Of a stretch of 44,256 nt of DNA, positions 15,612 through 24,815 are shown one piece after another. The stretch comes from Flavobacteriales bacterium (GTDB lineage: Bacteria > Bacteroidota > Bacteroidia > Flavobacteriales_G > Salibacteraceae). A model generated the notes under the pieces. The model saw only the letters and a program-made list of their open reading frames with translations, ran no database searches and was not told where the DNA came from. The position numbers and the translations under genes were made by a program. The stretch is from positions 1 through 44,256 of the forward strand of contig JABJJW010000020.1 of assembly GCA_018660685.1 (NCBI GenBank), written 5' to 3'. Position 1 is the stretch's first letter. Each line of letters begins with the position of its first letter.

Positions 15612-17051
15612 ATGAATTTGCGAACTCGTATCACATTAGCCATGCTTTCTCTCGTGGTTCTTTCCATCATTGTGATTGGCGTCGTTACAGTGTGGTTTTT
15701 TCAAGAACAGAATTCTGACTACCACCAGCAACGACTTCAACGGAAGGAACGTTCCATCAAGACTGAAATGCGCTATTTCTCAAAGGAGGTAAAGCTTCAA
15801 GAAGACATGGACATCGTTCTTCGTGAGTTCGAAGAAGTGCTCGTTCGCCTAGCCTCAGTTCATAATCTCCAAATCAATTTCTTCAACACAGCTGGGCAAC
15901 TCCTCTTAACGGCTCAGCCTGATTCGGTCACCCAGCCGGTTGTTGCTCAGCAACAAATTCCAGCTCAATCATTAGCTGAGCTTCAAGAAAAGGACCGTGT
16001 TATTATCCCGACACGTACTGATGGGCAAGAGTATTTGAGCGACTACACAAATCTGTATAATGGACAAGGAGAGCAAATCGCCATCCTTAATATTCCATAC
16101 GTTCAGGACCCTGAGATCAGTCAACAAGACCTAGAAGAGTTTTTGGGCTCAATCGGACTAGTATACATCTTCATTGCATTAGGCGCTATAGGACTAACCA
16201 TTGTTCTCTCCAACTCCATCACTAAAAACATCTCAATTCTCAGCGAACGTCTTGGAAACCTCGATCTGAACAAAAAGAATGAGCCGATTCAATGGAGTTC
16301 CGATGACGAAATTGGAACCCTTGTTGCGACATATAATATCATGCTTGAAAAGCTCGAAGAAAGTCGCGTTCAACTTGCAAAGACAGAAAGAGAGTCAGCA
16401 TGGAGAGAAATGGCACGGCAAGTTGCTCATGAAATAAAAAACCCGCTCACGCCAATTAAATTGAGCGTCCAACATTTACAAGCCACAGCCGCACATGATG
16501 ACCCGGAATGGCAATCCAAACTGCAAGACACGCTTAAAATGATAATTCAGCAGATTGACGCATTGAGCAATATAGCCACGGAGTTTTCAGACTTTGCTAA
16601 AATGCCAAGAGCGAAAGCCTCTCGTGTTAATGTGTCCTCGGTAGTGAAAGATATGGCACTGCTCTTTCGAGACGCTCCGTTTGAATTGGGCGTTGAGATT
16701 CAAAGTCCAGATGCAGAAATACTCATTGATGAGGATCAACTCCATCGCCTGCTGAACAACCTCGTCAAGAACGCTAAGCACGCTGTCTCTCAACAGACAA
16801 ACCCAAAAGTTGAGGTCTCCGTTACTTCTGGGTCAAACAAGGTGGGAATATGCATCAGTGATAACGGAGAGGGAATTCCCGCGGAAGCAAAAGAGAAAAT
16901 TTTCAGACCTAACTCCACCACAAAAAGCAGCGGAACAGGGCTGGGTCTTTCGATAAGCAAGCAAATCGTGGAGCAGGCAAATGGCGAAATCTGGTTCGAG
17001 AGCGATGAGGGTGGGCCGACAAAGTTTTATGTTTCGTTCCCCACAGCTTAA
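15612..17051 (+). CDS. NtrY-like sensor histidine kinase
   Basis: A 479-residue inner-membrane two-component kinase. TM1 at about 9-30 and TM2 at about 180-200 flank a periplasmic sensor domain of roughly 150 residues. HAMP follows at about 202-255. The HisKA helix carries the phospho-acceptor H273 in VAHEIKNPLTPIKL, the variant typical of NtrY-type kinases. The ATPase domain shows the N box (NNLVKNAKHAV), G1 (DNGEGIP), F box and G2 (GTGLGL). No response regulator is adjacent, so the partner and signal are unknown. The start lies 5 nt after an imperfect -7 box. Confidence 0.92.
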   Translation: MNLRTRITLAMLSLVVLSIIVIGVVTVWFFQEQNSDYHQQRLQRKERSIKTEMRYFSKEVKLQEDMDIVLREFEEVLVRLASVHNLQINFFNTAGQLLLTAQPDSVTQPVVAQQQIPAQSLAELQEKDRVIIPTRTDGQEYLSDYTNLYNGQGEQIAILNIPYVQDPEISQQDLEEFLGSIGLVYIFIALGAIGLTIVLSNSITKNISILSERLGNLDLNKKNEPIQWSSDDEIGTLVATYNIMLEKLEESRVQLAKTERESAWREMARQVAHEIKNPLTPIKLSVQHLQATAAHDDPEWQSKLQDTLKMIIQQIDALSNIATEFSDFAKMPRAKASRVNVSSVVKDMALLFRDAPFELGVEIQSPDAEILIDEDQLHRLLNNLVKNAKHAVSQQTNPKVEVSVTSGSNKVGICISDNGEGIPAEAKEKIFRPNSTTKSSGTGLGLSISKQIVEQANGEIWFESDEGGPTKFYVSFPTA

Positions 17052-17061
17052 GCCAGCGGTA

Positions 17062-17069
17062 TACCTTCG
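17062..17069 (+). promoter_or_regulatory. -7-like box TACCTTCG before the enoyl-CoA hydratase gene
   Basis: Differs from TAnnTTTG at one base (TTCG variant). It is placed 19 nt before the ATG at 17089, in the 37-nt gap after the kinase gene. Confidence 0.4.
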
Positions 17070-17088
17070 TGTCAACATCATTTCACTC

Positions 17089-17871
17089 ATGGATTACTCA
17101 CACTTACTCTGCGAAATAGACAATCACGTCGCCGTTGTCACAATCAATCGCCCAGACAAACTCAACGCGTTAAACATTGAGGTAATTGACCAGTTGAGTC
17201 ACTGCTTCCAAGAATTGGAAGACAACAATAGTGTTCGTTGCATCATCTTAACGGGGGCTGGTGAAAAGGCATTCGTGGCTGGTGCTGATATTAGTGAGTT
17301 CTCGGAATTTTCAGTCCCACAAGGGAGGGCTTTAAGCGCTCAAGGGAATGAGAAGCTTTTCAATAAAGTAGAAGACCTCAACACTCCAGTCATTGCAGCG
17401 GTAAATGGCTTTGCGCTCGGTGGAGGGCTTGAGTTGGCAATGGGATGTCATATTCGCGTTGCTTCAGACAATGCTCGACTCGGTCTTCCGGAAGTAAGTC
17501 TCGGAGTCATTCCTGGCTACGGTGGAACCCAAAGACTCCCACAGCTCGTTGGCAAAGGTCGAGCGCTTGAAATGATCACTTCCGCACAAATGATCAACGC
17601 AGAGCAAGCTGCTAGCTGGGGCCTTGTTAATCACGTAGTTCCCCAAGAAGAGCTGATTGAAAAGTGTCAATCAATCGCTTCTAAAATTATCCGCAATTCA
17701 CCTACTGCAATTGCCTACGCTATCCAGGCCGTGAACACGGGGTTTGAAGAGGGGCGAGATGGTTTTGAGGAGGAGATCCACCTTTTCGGTGAAGCCTTTG
17801 GAACTAAGGATTTCAAAGAAGGAACGATGGCATTTATGGAAAAAAGGAAGGCTAATTTTAAAGGTAGCTAA
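17089..17871 (+). CDS. enoyl-CoA hydratase (crotonase family)
   Basis: A 260-residue cytoplasmic enzyme adding water to trans-2-enoyl-CoA in fatty-acid or amino-acid breakdown. Both catalytic glutamates of true hydratases are present: E115 in GGGLELAMGC and E135 in LPEVSLGVIPGYGGTQ. The oxyanion-hole loops are AGADI (64-68) and ALGGG (109-113). The ATG at 17089 gives the standard N-terminus MDYSHLLCEI; the frame is open further upstream into the kinase gene, but that part is not conserved. Substrate chain length cannot be told. Confidence 0.94.
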   Translation: MDYSHLLCEIDNHVAVVTINRPDKLNALNIEVIDQLSHCFQELEDNNSVRCIILTGAGEKAFVAGADISEFSEFSVPQGRALSAQGNEKLFNKVEDLNTPVIAAVNGFALGGGLELAMGCHIRVASDNARLGLPEVSLGVIPGYGGTQRLPQLVGKGRALEMITSAQMINAEQAASWGLVNHVVPQEELIEKCQSIASKIIRNSPTAIAYAIQAVNTGFEEGRDGFEEEIHLFGEAFGTKDFKEGTMAFMEKRKANFKGS

Positions 17872-17876
17872 CCGCA

Positions 17877-19182
17877 GTGCGTACTTGGTTAATTCTATTA
17901 GTCATCTCAGTGCCAAGCCTTTTGAGGGCAGGAGAGGCTCATTACTTAGATCTCAGTAGAACCAATTTATTAGTCGAAGAACTCCCATTTCGCATTAGCG
18001 GGGTGATTGACTCAACTCATAGGCTCGATCTTGGGTCTATTGAGAATGGTTACCGAGACCAGCGAGTGCCAATAAGACTATATGGAGGTATTGAACATTC
18101 GCTCGACAGCTTTGTGGTAAACGCCGATTGGAGTGAAAACGCCCCAGATTTCTTGCTTCAGGTGAACCTTTTTGAGGTTGAGGAGTTTATTCTAGGGGTT
18201 CAGCAATATGCTTCGATCGACCTCAACGTCAATTTCATACAGTACGACCCCCTTACTGAAAATTATATTGAATTTCATCGCAATTGCCTTAAGTCGTTGT
18301 CTCAAGTCATTCAGTATAAAACTTAGCTTAAGACCCGGAACCTATTCCGGATCTCAGCAGACTAGTAACACTGGAATAAGAATTAAGAGCGTGGATCGTG
18401 AGTCACGGCTTGATGGGATCTATTATTCCTATGAATCGTTCCGCGAAAATCATCAGGATGGTGAGGTGGATCATGAAAGCTTATTGCCAAAGTATGAAGG
18501 CCAAGATGGGCGGTTCATTAAAATTGACAATTCGGAGTCCTCGCTATGGATGACATGGGGAATGACCTATGAAGGGAAAAGCTATTTCAGGGCAGGAAAA
18601 TTCTTTTATCCGATTGAAGCGGGCCAAGATACCATTGTGGGATTGGTGGCGTCGAAGCATTTGCAATCTGGCGCGTTCGTTCCCATAATCACGGGAGGTG
18701 GGTTAGCGTTAGGTTTAGCGGGGGCAATGATTGGTGTCTCTGCTTCATTAATAGCAAAAGAGCTTAATAATCATTCAGTCGAATTTCTTTTGTACGAGCC
18801 AACTGGTGAGCTTATGTTACCAAACGAATGGGTAGTCAAAAGCTCAAAAAGAAGTGTCATAGTCGCTTGTTCGCCATTCTTAAAAAAGAGGGTTCGAGTA
18901 AAGGTGGTTGTTAATGAATTAGAGCTTTGTACTATTCAAAAGGGAGAGTACTTTGAGTTTGAAATCGCGAAGTACCTGGACCCAGAAGACGTCTGCTTTG
19001 TCAATGTTGTGAATGACACTACATGTCTCTCGGGTTATCGAGCACAATCTACTAAAACACACGTTGAGGTGCTTTCCACTCCTAAACGGGGCGTCGAATT
19101 GTTCGAACTATTCGGGACCGACAAATACCAGTTAGATCGGTCCATCAGAAAAGGGAAGTTGGTCCAACATTGCGAGCCATAG
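17877..19182 (+). pseudogene. secreted protein of unknown function, split by a one-base frameshift
   Basis: Two adjacent frames look like one gene. The first starts at GTG 17877, 5 nt after the hydratase stop, with a signal peptide (MRTWLILLVISVPSLLRAG), and stops at TAG 18324-18326. The second frame continues to 19182. Deleting one A from the AAAA run at 18318-18321 joins them smoothly (QVIQYK to LSLRPGTYSG), giving about 434 residues. The second half has a Gly-rich hydrophobic segment (FVPIITGGGLALGLAGAMIG) that may be a membrane helix, then a beta-rich region with several Cys. I do not recognise the family. The break may be a true mutation, a sequencing or assembly error, or, less likely, programmed frameshifting. 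Confidence 0.65.
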
Positions 19183-19283
19183 AACTATCTTTTGTCGGGA
19201 GTTAAACTTAGCGCTTCGTAGTTGAAATCTTTAACATCCCCATCAAAATCAATCTTCGCTAGCTCGTTTCTTTGTTGAACCGC

Positions 19284-20801
19284 ATGGCTTCTCCTCTCAA
19301 AAAACTCGCTGGTCAAACCGCTGTCTACGGATTAAGTAGCATCATCGGGCGTTTTCTAAACTACCTCCTTACGCCGCTATACACAAGCTCACAACTCGGG
19401 TTTGCTCCAGAGCAGTACGGTATCATAACCGAAATGTACGCCTATGTCGCCTTCCTTGTCGTGTTCTTGACATATGGAATGGAGACGGCGTTTTTTAGAT
19501 ATTTCTCAAAGCCTGATTCCGACCCATCCAAAACTTATTCGACCACACTCTGGTCTTTGGTGATAAGCTCATTTACGTTTATAACACTTGTGTCTGTATT
19601 CGCTCAGCCTATCGCTGAAACGTTGGGTTATCCGAATCACAGCGAATACATCAGCTGGTTTGGAATCATCGTTGGCCTGGACGCTCTGGTTGCTATTCCT
19701 CTCGCCAAGATGAGGGCTGAAAACAAAGCGGGGAGGTTTGTGATGGTCAACTACGCCTTCATCGGCCTCAACATTGGCCTCAACCTGTTGCTCTTCCTTT
19801 ACTGTATTCCAGCCTATAAAGCCGGGGCATCAAATTGGTTCATTGAGACATTCTACAATCCGGAAATTGGCGTTGGGTATGTTTTCATTATTAACCTCAT
19901 AGCCAGTGTCGGTCGATTTGCCCTTGTTCTTCCCGACATGCTCAGAGCGCGGTTCACCTTTGATTCAGATCAATGGAAGAAAATGTTCCGTTATGCCTTC
20001 CCTCTTCTGATTGCAGGCCTGGCGGGCATAATTAATGAAACCTTGGATCGGGCGATGCTTAAATGGATGCTTTTCGCGGAACTTGGAGAGGTTGCAACAA
20101 TGGCTCAGCTTGGAATATACGGGGCGTGTTATAAGCTCTCCATCATCATTACGCTCTGCATTCAAGCATACAGATACGCGGCGGAACCGTTCTTTTTCGA
20201 TCAAAGCGGCGACTCCAACGCACCGAAGACTTACGCTCGTATGCTCCACCTATTTTTCGCTTTTGTGATGCTTGTTTTTGTTGGGGTCACGTTGTTCATT
20301 GACGTCTTCAAGTTTTTCATCCCCAATGAGGCTTATTGGATCGGTCTTGATGTTGTTCCAATCCTTCTCCTTGCGAACGTATTTCTCGGGGTATATTACA
20401 ATTTAAGCGTCTGGTACAAAGTGACAGATAAGACAATTTATGGCTCTTACATTGCCATTTTTGGCGCTTTGATTACGATAGGATTGAACCTAGTTCTTAT
20501 TCCTGTTTTAGGATTCCGGGGTTCCGCATGGGCTACCCTTGTTTGCTATTTTTCCATGGCAGTACTGGGCTATCTGTTCGGCCAGCGCTTTTATCCCATC
20601 CCGTACAATCTTCCTAAAATGGCGGGCTACCTTGTGCTTGGCCTCGGTCTTTTTTTGCTGGACTACTACTTTCTCAGCGTAGAAAGCGCATTGAACTACT
20701 TCTTCAAAAGCCTATTAGTCTTAGTTTTCATTGCCCGGATTTTATATTTTGAATTCTACAACCGCAACAAGCATGAACACCCAAGTACAAATAGTCAATA
20801 A
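19284..20801 (+). CDS. polysaccharide/lipid-linked oligosaccharide flippase (Wzx/MVF type)
   Basis: A 505-residue integral membrane protein with 12-14 hydrophobic segments, starting [20 protein letters not shown]. This N-terminal pattern is typical of MOP-superfamily flippases that move lipid-linked sugars across the inner membrane. It is the first gene of a long envelope cluster. ATG 19284 is preferred. In-frame TTG codons at 19272 and 19275 overlap or abut TTTCTTTG (19267-19274), a one-mismatch -7 box 9 nt upstream. The 3' end overlaps dut by 29 nt. Which glycan is moved is not shown. Confidence 0.88.
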   Translation: MASPLKKLAGQTAVYGLSSIIGRFLNYLLTPLYTSSQLGFAPEQYGIITEMYAYVAFLVVFLTYGMETAFFRYFSKPDSDPSKTYSTTLWSLVISSFTFITLVSVFAQPIAETLGYPNHSEYISWFGIIVGLDALVAIPLAKMRAENKAGRFVMVNYAFIGLNIGLNLLLFLYCIPAYKAGASNWFIETFYNPEIGVGYVFIINLIASVGRFALVLPDMLRARFTFDSDQWKKMFRYAFPLLIAGLAGIINETLDRAMLKWMLFAELGEVATMAQLGIYGACYKLSIIITLCIQAYRYAAEPFFFDQSGDSNAPKTYARMLHLFFAFVMLVFVGVTLFIDVFKFFIPNEAYWIGLDVVPILLLANVFLGVYYNLSVWYKVTDKTIYGSYIAIFGALITIGLNLVLIPVLGFRGSAWATLVCYFSMAVLGYLFGQRFYPIPYNLPKMAGYLVLGLGLFLLDYYFLSVESALNYFFKSLLVLVFIARILYFEFYNRNKHEHPSTNSQ

Positions 20802-21216
20802 AAGTCATCACCCAGTCCCAGAATATGCAACCGACTTAAGTGCGGGAATGGATTTGCGGGCGTATCTTCCTGATGGTAACCTGAGGCTTGATTCTGGATC
20901 GCACGTGCTTGTTCCTACTGGAATTCACTTGGCTCTACCAAAAGGCTTTGAAGCCCAAGTGAGGCCCCGCTCCGGCCTCGCTTACAAGAAAGGAATCACA
21001 GTGCTTAATAGTCCCGGGACCATCGATGCGGATTATCGTGGGGATGTTGGGGTCATATTGATCAACCACTCGAAAGAACCATTCATTGTAGAAGACGGCG
21101 AGCGAATTGCGCAGATGGTCATTGCTCGATACGAGCAGGTGGACTTGGTCAGTGTTGCAGAGCTTGGAACAACTGAACGAGGAGCGGGTGGTTTTGGCTC
21201 TACTGGAACTAATTAA
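20773..21216 (+). CDS. dut: dUTP diphosphatase
   Basis: The 147-residue trimeric enzyme that hydrolyses dUTP to dUMP and keeps uracil out of DNA. All five motifs are visible: AGMDLRAYL (24-32), RPRSGLA (64-70), [17 protein letters not shown] (82-98) with the catalytic Asp/Tyr, RIAQMV, and the C-terminal Gly-rich arm [14 protein letters not shown] 20773 gives the standard N-terminus and lies 29 nt inside the end of the flippase gene. Linkage of dut with envelope genes is common in this phylum. Confidence 0.97.
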   Translation: MNTQVQIVNKSHHPVPEYATDLSAGMDLRAYLPDGNLRLDSGSHVLVPTGIHLALPKGFEAQVRPRSGLAYKKGITVLNSPGTIDADYRGDVGVILINHSKEPFIVEDGERIAQMVIARYEQVDLVSVAELGTTERGAGGFGSTGTN

Positions 21217-21287
21217 GGCTTATTCGCACCTCAAGCGTCCAATCTCACCTTGTGTTTTCGCATTTTTGCGCCAAATAGCTGTGTCCA

Positions 21288-22292
21288 ATGAATTTAATCA
21301 TTCCGATGGCCGGCCGAGGGACTCGTCTCAGGCCACATACACTCTACACTCCTAAGCCACTTATTCCAGTGGCGGGAAAACCTATCGTTCAGCGTTTAGT
21401 CGAAGACATTGCAGCGATGTGCGATGAGCCCATTTCAAAAATTGGTTTTGTAGTTGGTGATTTTGGGAAAGAAGTGGAAGACCAGTTGATCAACATTGCA
21501 GCACAAATTGGCGCTGAAGGTCAAATCTATTATCAAGAAGAAGCTCTTGGAACAGGTCATGCAATCTACTGCGCTGAGCCACTATTGGATGGGCCAGTAA
21601 TTGTCGCTTTTGCTGATACCCTATTTAGAGCCGATTTTAAGGTCTCGACAAATGACGAAGGGGTGATTTGGGTGAAGCAAATAGAAGACCCAAGCCAATT
21701 CGGAGTGGTAACAGTTGATGATAACAACACGATATCAGGCTTCGTGGAAAAGCCTAAAGAATTTGTAAGCGATCTTGCTATCATCGGCATCTATTTCTTC
21801 GGAAATGGGGGTCATTTAGGAAAAGAGCTAAAACTGCTCATGGATAACAATGTCGTCAAGGGTGGAGAATTTCAATTGACCGACGCTCTCGAATCTATGA
21901 GGCAACAAGGGGTTGGTTTCAAGCCTGGAAAAGTGGAGCATTGGATGGACTGTGGTAACAAGAATGCCACCGTCGAAACCAATCGAGTCCTTTTAGATTT
22001 TGAAGACGAAGGTGGTTTGATATCAAGCGAAGCTACCATCGAAAACTCATCGATTATTCCACCTGTACTTATCGCCGATGGTGCTACCATATCCAATTCC
22101 GTAATTGGTCCTCATGTTAGCGTTGGCCACAACTCGGTTATTGAAGATTCTAGAATCTCCAACAGCATCATTCGAGAAGAATGCTCGATCCGCAATTCTG
22201 TTCTTACAAACTCCATGGTTGGGGTTAAGGCTTCAATTAATGCGTCTGCCCGCGATTTGAGTTTGGGTGATTTTTCCGTGGAGAATTCTTGA
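21288..22292 (+). CDS. sugar-phosphate nucleotidyltransferase with left-handed beta-helix tail
   Basis: A 334-residue NDP-sugar pyrophosphorylase-like enzyme. The N-terminal nucleotidyltransferase domain has the signature PMAGRGTRLRPHTLYTPKPL (6-25) and a Mg-binding Asp in FADTLF. The C-terminal part (about 245-325) shows hexapeptide-like repeats (SEATIENSSIIPPVLIADGA) forming a left-handed beta helix. It probably makes an activated sugar for glycan synthesis; glucose-1-P or mannose-1-P specificity cannot be assigned. CATTTTTG (21261-21268) is a one-mismatch -7 box 19 nt before the ATG. The stop overlaps the next gene's TTG start by 4 nt. Confidence 0.9.
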   Translation: MNLIIPMAGRGTRLRPHTLYTPKPLIPVAGKPIVQRLVEDIAAMCDEPISKIGFVVGDFGKEVEDQLINIAAQIGAEGQIYYQEEALGTGHAIYCAEPLLDGPVIVAFADTLFRADFKVSTNDEGVIWVKQIEDPSQFGVVTVDDNNTISGFVEKPKEFVSDLAIIGIYFFGNGGHLGKELKLLMDNNVVKGGEFQLTDALESMRQQGVGFKPGKVEHWMDCGNKNATVETNRVLLDFEDEGGLISSEATIENSSIIPPVLIADGATISNSVIGPHVSVGHNSVIEDSRISNSIIREECSIRNSVLTNSMVGVKASINASARDLSLGDFSVENS

Positions 22293-24004
22293 GGCTAATT
22301 CTTTCATATCCTCTGTTCTTTCTCGCCCTCATCTGCCTAGGGCCATTTGGTCTAGTTGGGCAGGACATAGTGACCGCGGAACAAGTTCAGAAACGGTTGA
22401 TGAAAAATTTCATCGATGCAGAAAAAGACCGGCAATTGGGATTATACGATGAGGCTCTATCGAAGATCAATGTCTGTCTTACGATTGATAATAAAAATGC
22501 GGCTTTTCACTATGTGGAGGGAAAGGTATTTGAAGATTTAAATCGCGTTGAAGAAGCCGAAGAAAGTTTCAAAACGGCCCATGAAATCGATGGCACCAAC
22601 GATTGGTATCTGATAAGCTGGTTGGAGATTCTCGCAAAACAGGAGCGGTACAAAGAATCCATTAAGGGGTACGAGCTGCTAGTAAAACGCAACCCAAATA
22701 ATCCTGAGCACTTACTAGGCCATGCGAATACTTTGATGTACGCCGGTAAAATTAAAAAGGGGCTTGAGGCATTCCGGAACTTTGAGCAAGTAGCTGGCTT
22801 GAGGCCAGATGTTTCAATTATGAAGTATCGCTTTTTTATCGGCGAGGGTAAGCCAGATAAAGCGGCCGAAGAAATTGAACGGTTAATCGATGCCTATCCA
22901 ACGGACAGTCGTCATTTTGGTTTTCTAGCGGACCACTATAAGGCAATGGGTCATACAGCAAAGGCGCTTGAGGTTTATAAGCGCGCAGCAAAAGTTGATC
23001 CTTCGAACCCATACATTCAGCTTTCGCTCGCAGAATTCCATGATCGCAATCAGCAGATGGATTCTTCGTATACATATTTGAAGAAGGCCTATGCAAATCC
23101 CTCATTGGACATAGACACCAAAATAGGGGTGCTGCTCAATTTGTATGCAAAGGCGGAGACCGATTTAGATACCCGCGCAAAGGCCATTGAGCTCTGTGGT
23201 GTCTTAGAGTCTGTTCATCCTGAAGACGCTAAAAGCTACTCCGTTTATGGTGACTTTCTGGTCCTTGATAAACGCAATGTCAAGGCGCGAGAGAAGTATT
23301 TGTCTGCAATCCAAATCGACCCGTCTCGCTTTCCCATTTGGAGTCAGATTATGTTCATTGATAGTGAACTTGGGGAAAACGACTCACTTGCAAAACACAG
23401 CACAAAAGTCATTGAGTTGTTTCCTGCTCAGCCCGCAGCCTATCTTTTTAATGGTATTGCAAACAACTCCTTGGGCGATCACCAAAAAGCCGTAAAGTCA
23501 TTGCGTGCAGGGTCACAAATGGTATTCGGAAACCCTCCACTTGCGGCACAAATGCTCGCCAGTCTGGGAGACGCTTATCACGAACTAGGAAGAGATCAAT
23601 CATCCGACAGCGCATACAGCGCATCGTTGGTTTTTGACCCCGAGAATATCTATGTGCTCAATAACTACAGCTACTTTCTAGCGCTCAGAGGTGAGAAACT
23701 AGAATCGGCAAAGGAGATGTCATACAAGACGGTTCAAATGCAGCCGACCAACGCTTCGTATCTAGATACTTATGGTTGGATCCTTTATCGAATGGAAGAT
23801 TATGCTGGCGCCTTAGATTATCTACAAGAAGCCTTTGATAATGGCGGGCGTTCTTCCTCAGAGGTGTGTGATCACCTTGGTGACGCGATGTTCAAAAATG
23901 AGCTCCCAGAAAAAGCGCTTGAGCATTGGAACAAGGCCTTGGAGATCGATCCAGAATCAACATCGATTAAGTTGAAAATAGAATCGGGAGGTTTGGGTGA
24001 TTAG
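22289..24004 (+). CDS. secreted TPR-repeat protein
   Basis: A 571-residue protein with a signal peptide (MRLILSYPLFFLALICLGPF) followed by about fifteen TPR-type helix pairs, for example AEESFKTAHEIDGTN and ALEVYKRAAKVDPSNPYIQ. TPR proteins act as scaffolds; this conserved Bacteroidota protein lies between a nucleotidyltransferase and a DUF4292 lipoprotein and may help envelope assembly (inference). Translation begins at TTG 22289, overlapping the upstream stop (TTGA). No ATG or GTG would preserve the signal peptide. Confidence 0.85.
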   Translation: MRLILSYPLFFLALICLGPFGLVGQDIVTAEQVQKRLMKNFIDAEKDRQLGLYDEALSKINVCLTIDNKNAAFHYVEGKVFEDLNRVEEAEESFKTAHEIDGTNDWYLISWLEILAKQERYKESIKGYELLVKRNPNNPEHLLGHANTLMYAGKIKKGLEAFRNFEQVAGLRPDVSIMKYRFFIGEGKPDKAAEEIERLIDAYPTDSRHFGFLADHYKAMGHTAKALEVYKRAAKVDPSNPYIQLSLAEFHDRNQQMDSSYTYLKKAYANPSLDIDTKIGVLLNLYAKAETDLDTRAKAIELCGVLESVHPEDAKSYSVYGDFLVLDKRNVKAREKYLSAIQIDPSRFPIWSQIMFIDSELGENDSLAKHSTKVIELFPAQPAAYLFNGIANNSLGDHQKAVKSLRAGSQMVFGNPPLAAQMLASLGDAYHELGRDQSSDSAYSASLVFDPENIYVLNNYSYFLALRGEKLESAKEMSYKTVQMQPTNASYLDTYGWILYRMEDYAGALDYLQEAFDNGGRSSSEVCDHLGDAMFKNELPEKALEHWNKALEIDPESTSIKLKIESGGLGD

Positions 24005-24815
24005 ACTGCTAACTATTCTCGCAGTGGTCATGCTTTTCAGTTCATGCAGTCGCACAAAGGATGTGTCTGGAACGAACCATATTCCCAATCGGAAAACCGA
24101 AGACATTGTCCAGTCGATAAGGGCTAATGAATTGAAATGCGATTGGGTAAGTGTAAAGTGGGAGGTGGAGATTAAAAGTAAAAAGATTGAAGACAGCTTC
24201 AAAATGTACGCTCGCGTTCGTCGCGACAGTGCGGTCTGGGTTTCTGCGACATATTACGCTGTTGAAATAGCGCGTTTCTTATTCACGCCGGACAGTGTGA
24301 GGTATATGGATCGCAAAAACAATCAATACTACATCGGTGACTACTCCTATATCACAGGTCGCTTTATGATTGAAGCCAACTTCGACATCTTGCAATCACT
24401 CATATTAGCAAATTCACTACCCCTTGTCGCTTCGGAAGGCGACAAGCTGCGCGGCTCTAAGAATGAGGGAAAATACTTGCTTAGCTATTTAAAAAAGAGG
24501 CAATTGAAGCGGGCGATGAAAAAGGAAGAGGCGACGAAGGGAATTGACCTCATCGTTAGCTTATGGGTAGAGCCCGAGTCCTTTCGTCTGGCCAAAACCT
24601 CTCTTTATGACCCAGTAAAAGGCCGAACACTTACTGCCCGATATTCAGAATTCGAAAATGCCTGCAATTCAGGTTACCCTAATGTTACAGAATACACCCT
24701 CGACACACCTGATGAACAAGCGACCGTGAAAACATCCGTAATGAAGCTTACAACGAACAAGAAAGTAAGCCTTTCCTTTACCATTCCGGATAAATATGAG
24801 CCGCTTACTCCTTAG
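23997..24815 (+). CDS. DUF4292 lipoprotein (LolB/outer-membrane lipoprotein-sorting-like)
   Basis: A 272-residue lipoprotein with lipobox LFSSC (Cys17) after a GTG start that overlaps the TPR gene by 8 nt. The mature part matches my memory of the DUF4292 family: a concave beta-sheet fold with alternating strands such as CDWVSVKWEVEIKSKKIEDS and SVRYMDRKNNQYYIGDYSYI. These proteins are compared with LolA/LolB carriers, so it may handle lipoproteins or lipids at the outer membrane; that is inference. It overlaps the EnvC-like gene by 20 nt, which indicates one operon. Confidence 0.8.
   Translation: MIRLLTILAVVMLFSSCSRTKDVSGTNHIPNRKTEDIVQSIRANELKCDWVSVKWEVEIKSKKIEDSFKMYARVRRDSAVWVSATYYAVEIARFLFTPDSVRYMDRKNNQYYIGDYSYITGRFMIEANFDILQSLILANSLPLVASEGDKLRGSKNEGKYLLSYLKKRQLKRAMKKEEATKGIDLIVSLWVEPESFRLAKTSLYDPVKGRTLTARYSEFENACNSGYPNVTEYTLDTPDEQATVKTSVMKLTTNKKVSLSFTIPDKYEPLTP

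Noticed and set aside
18318-18330. Possible programmed +1 frameshift in the secreted-protein gene
   Set aside because: There is a stop codon near the shift, but no slippery codon that re-pairs well, no upstream stimulator and no known family precedent; a homopolymer indel explains it more simply.
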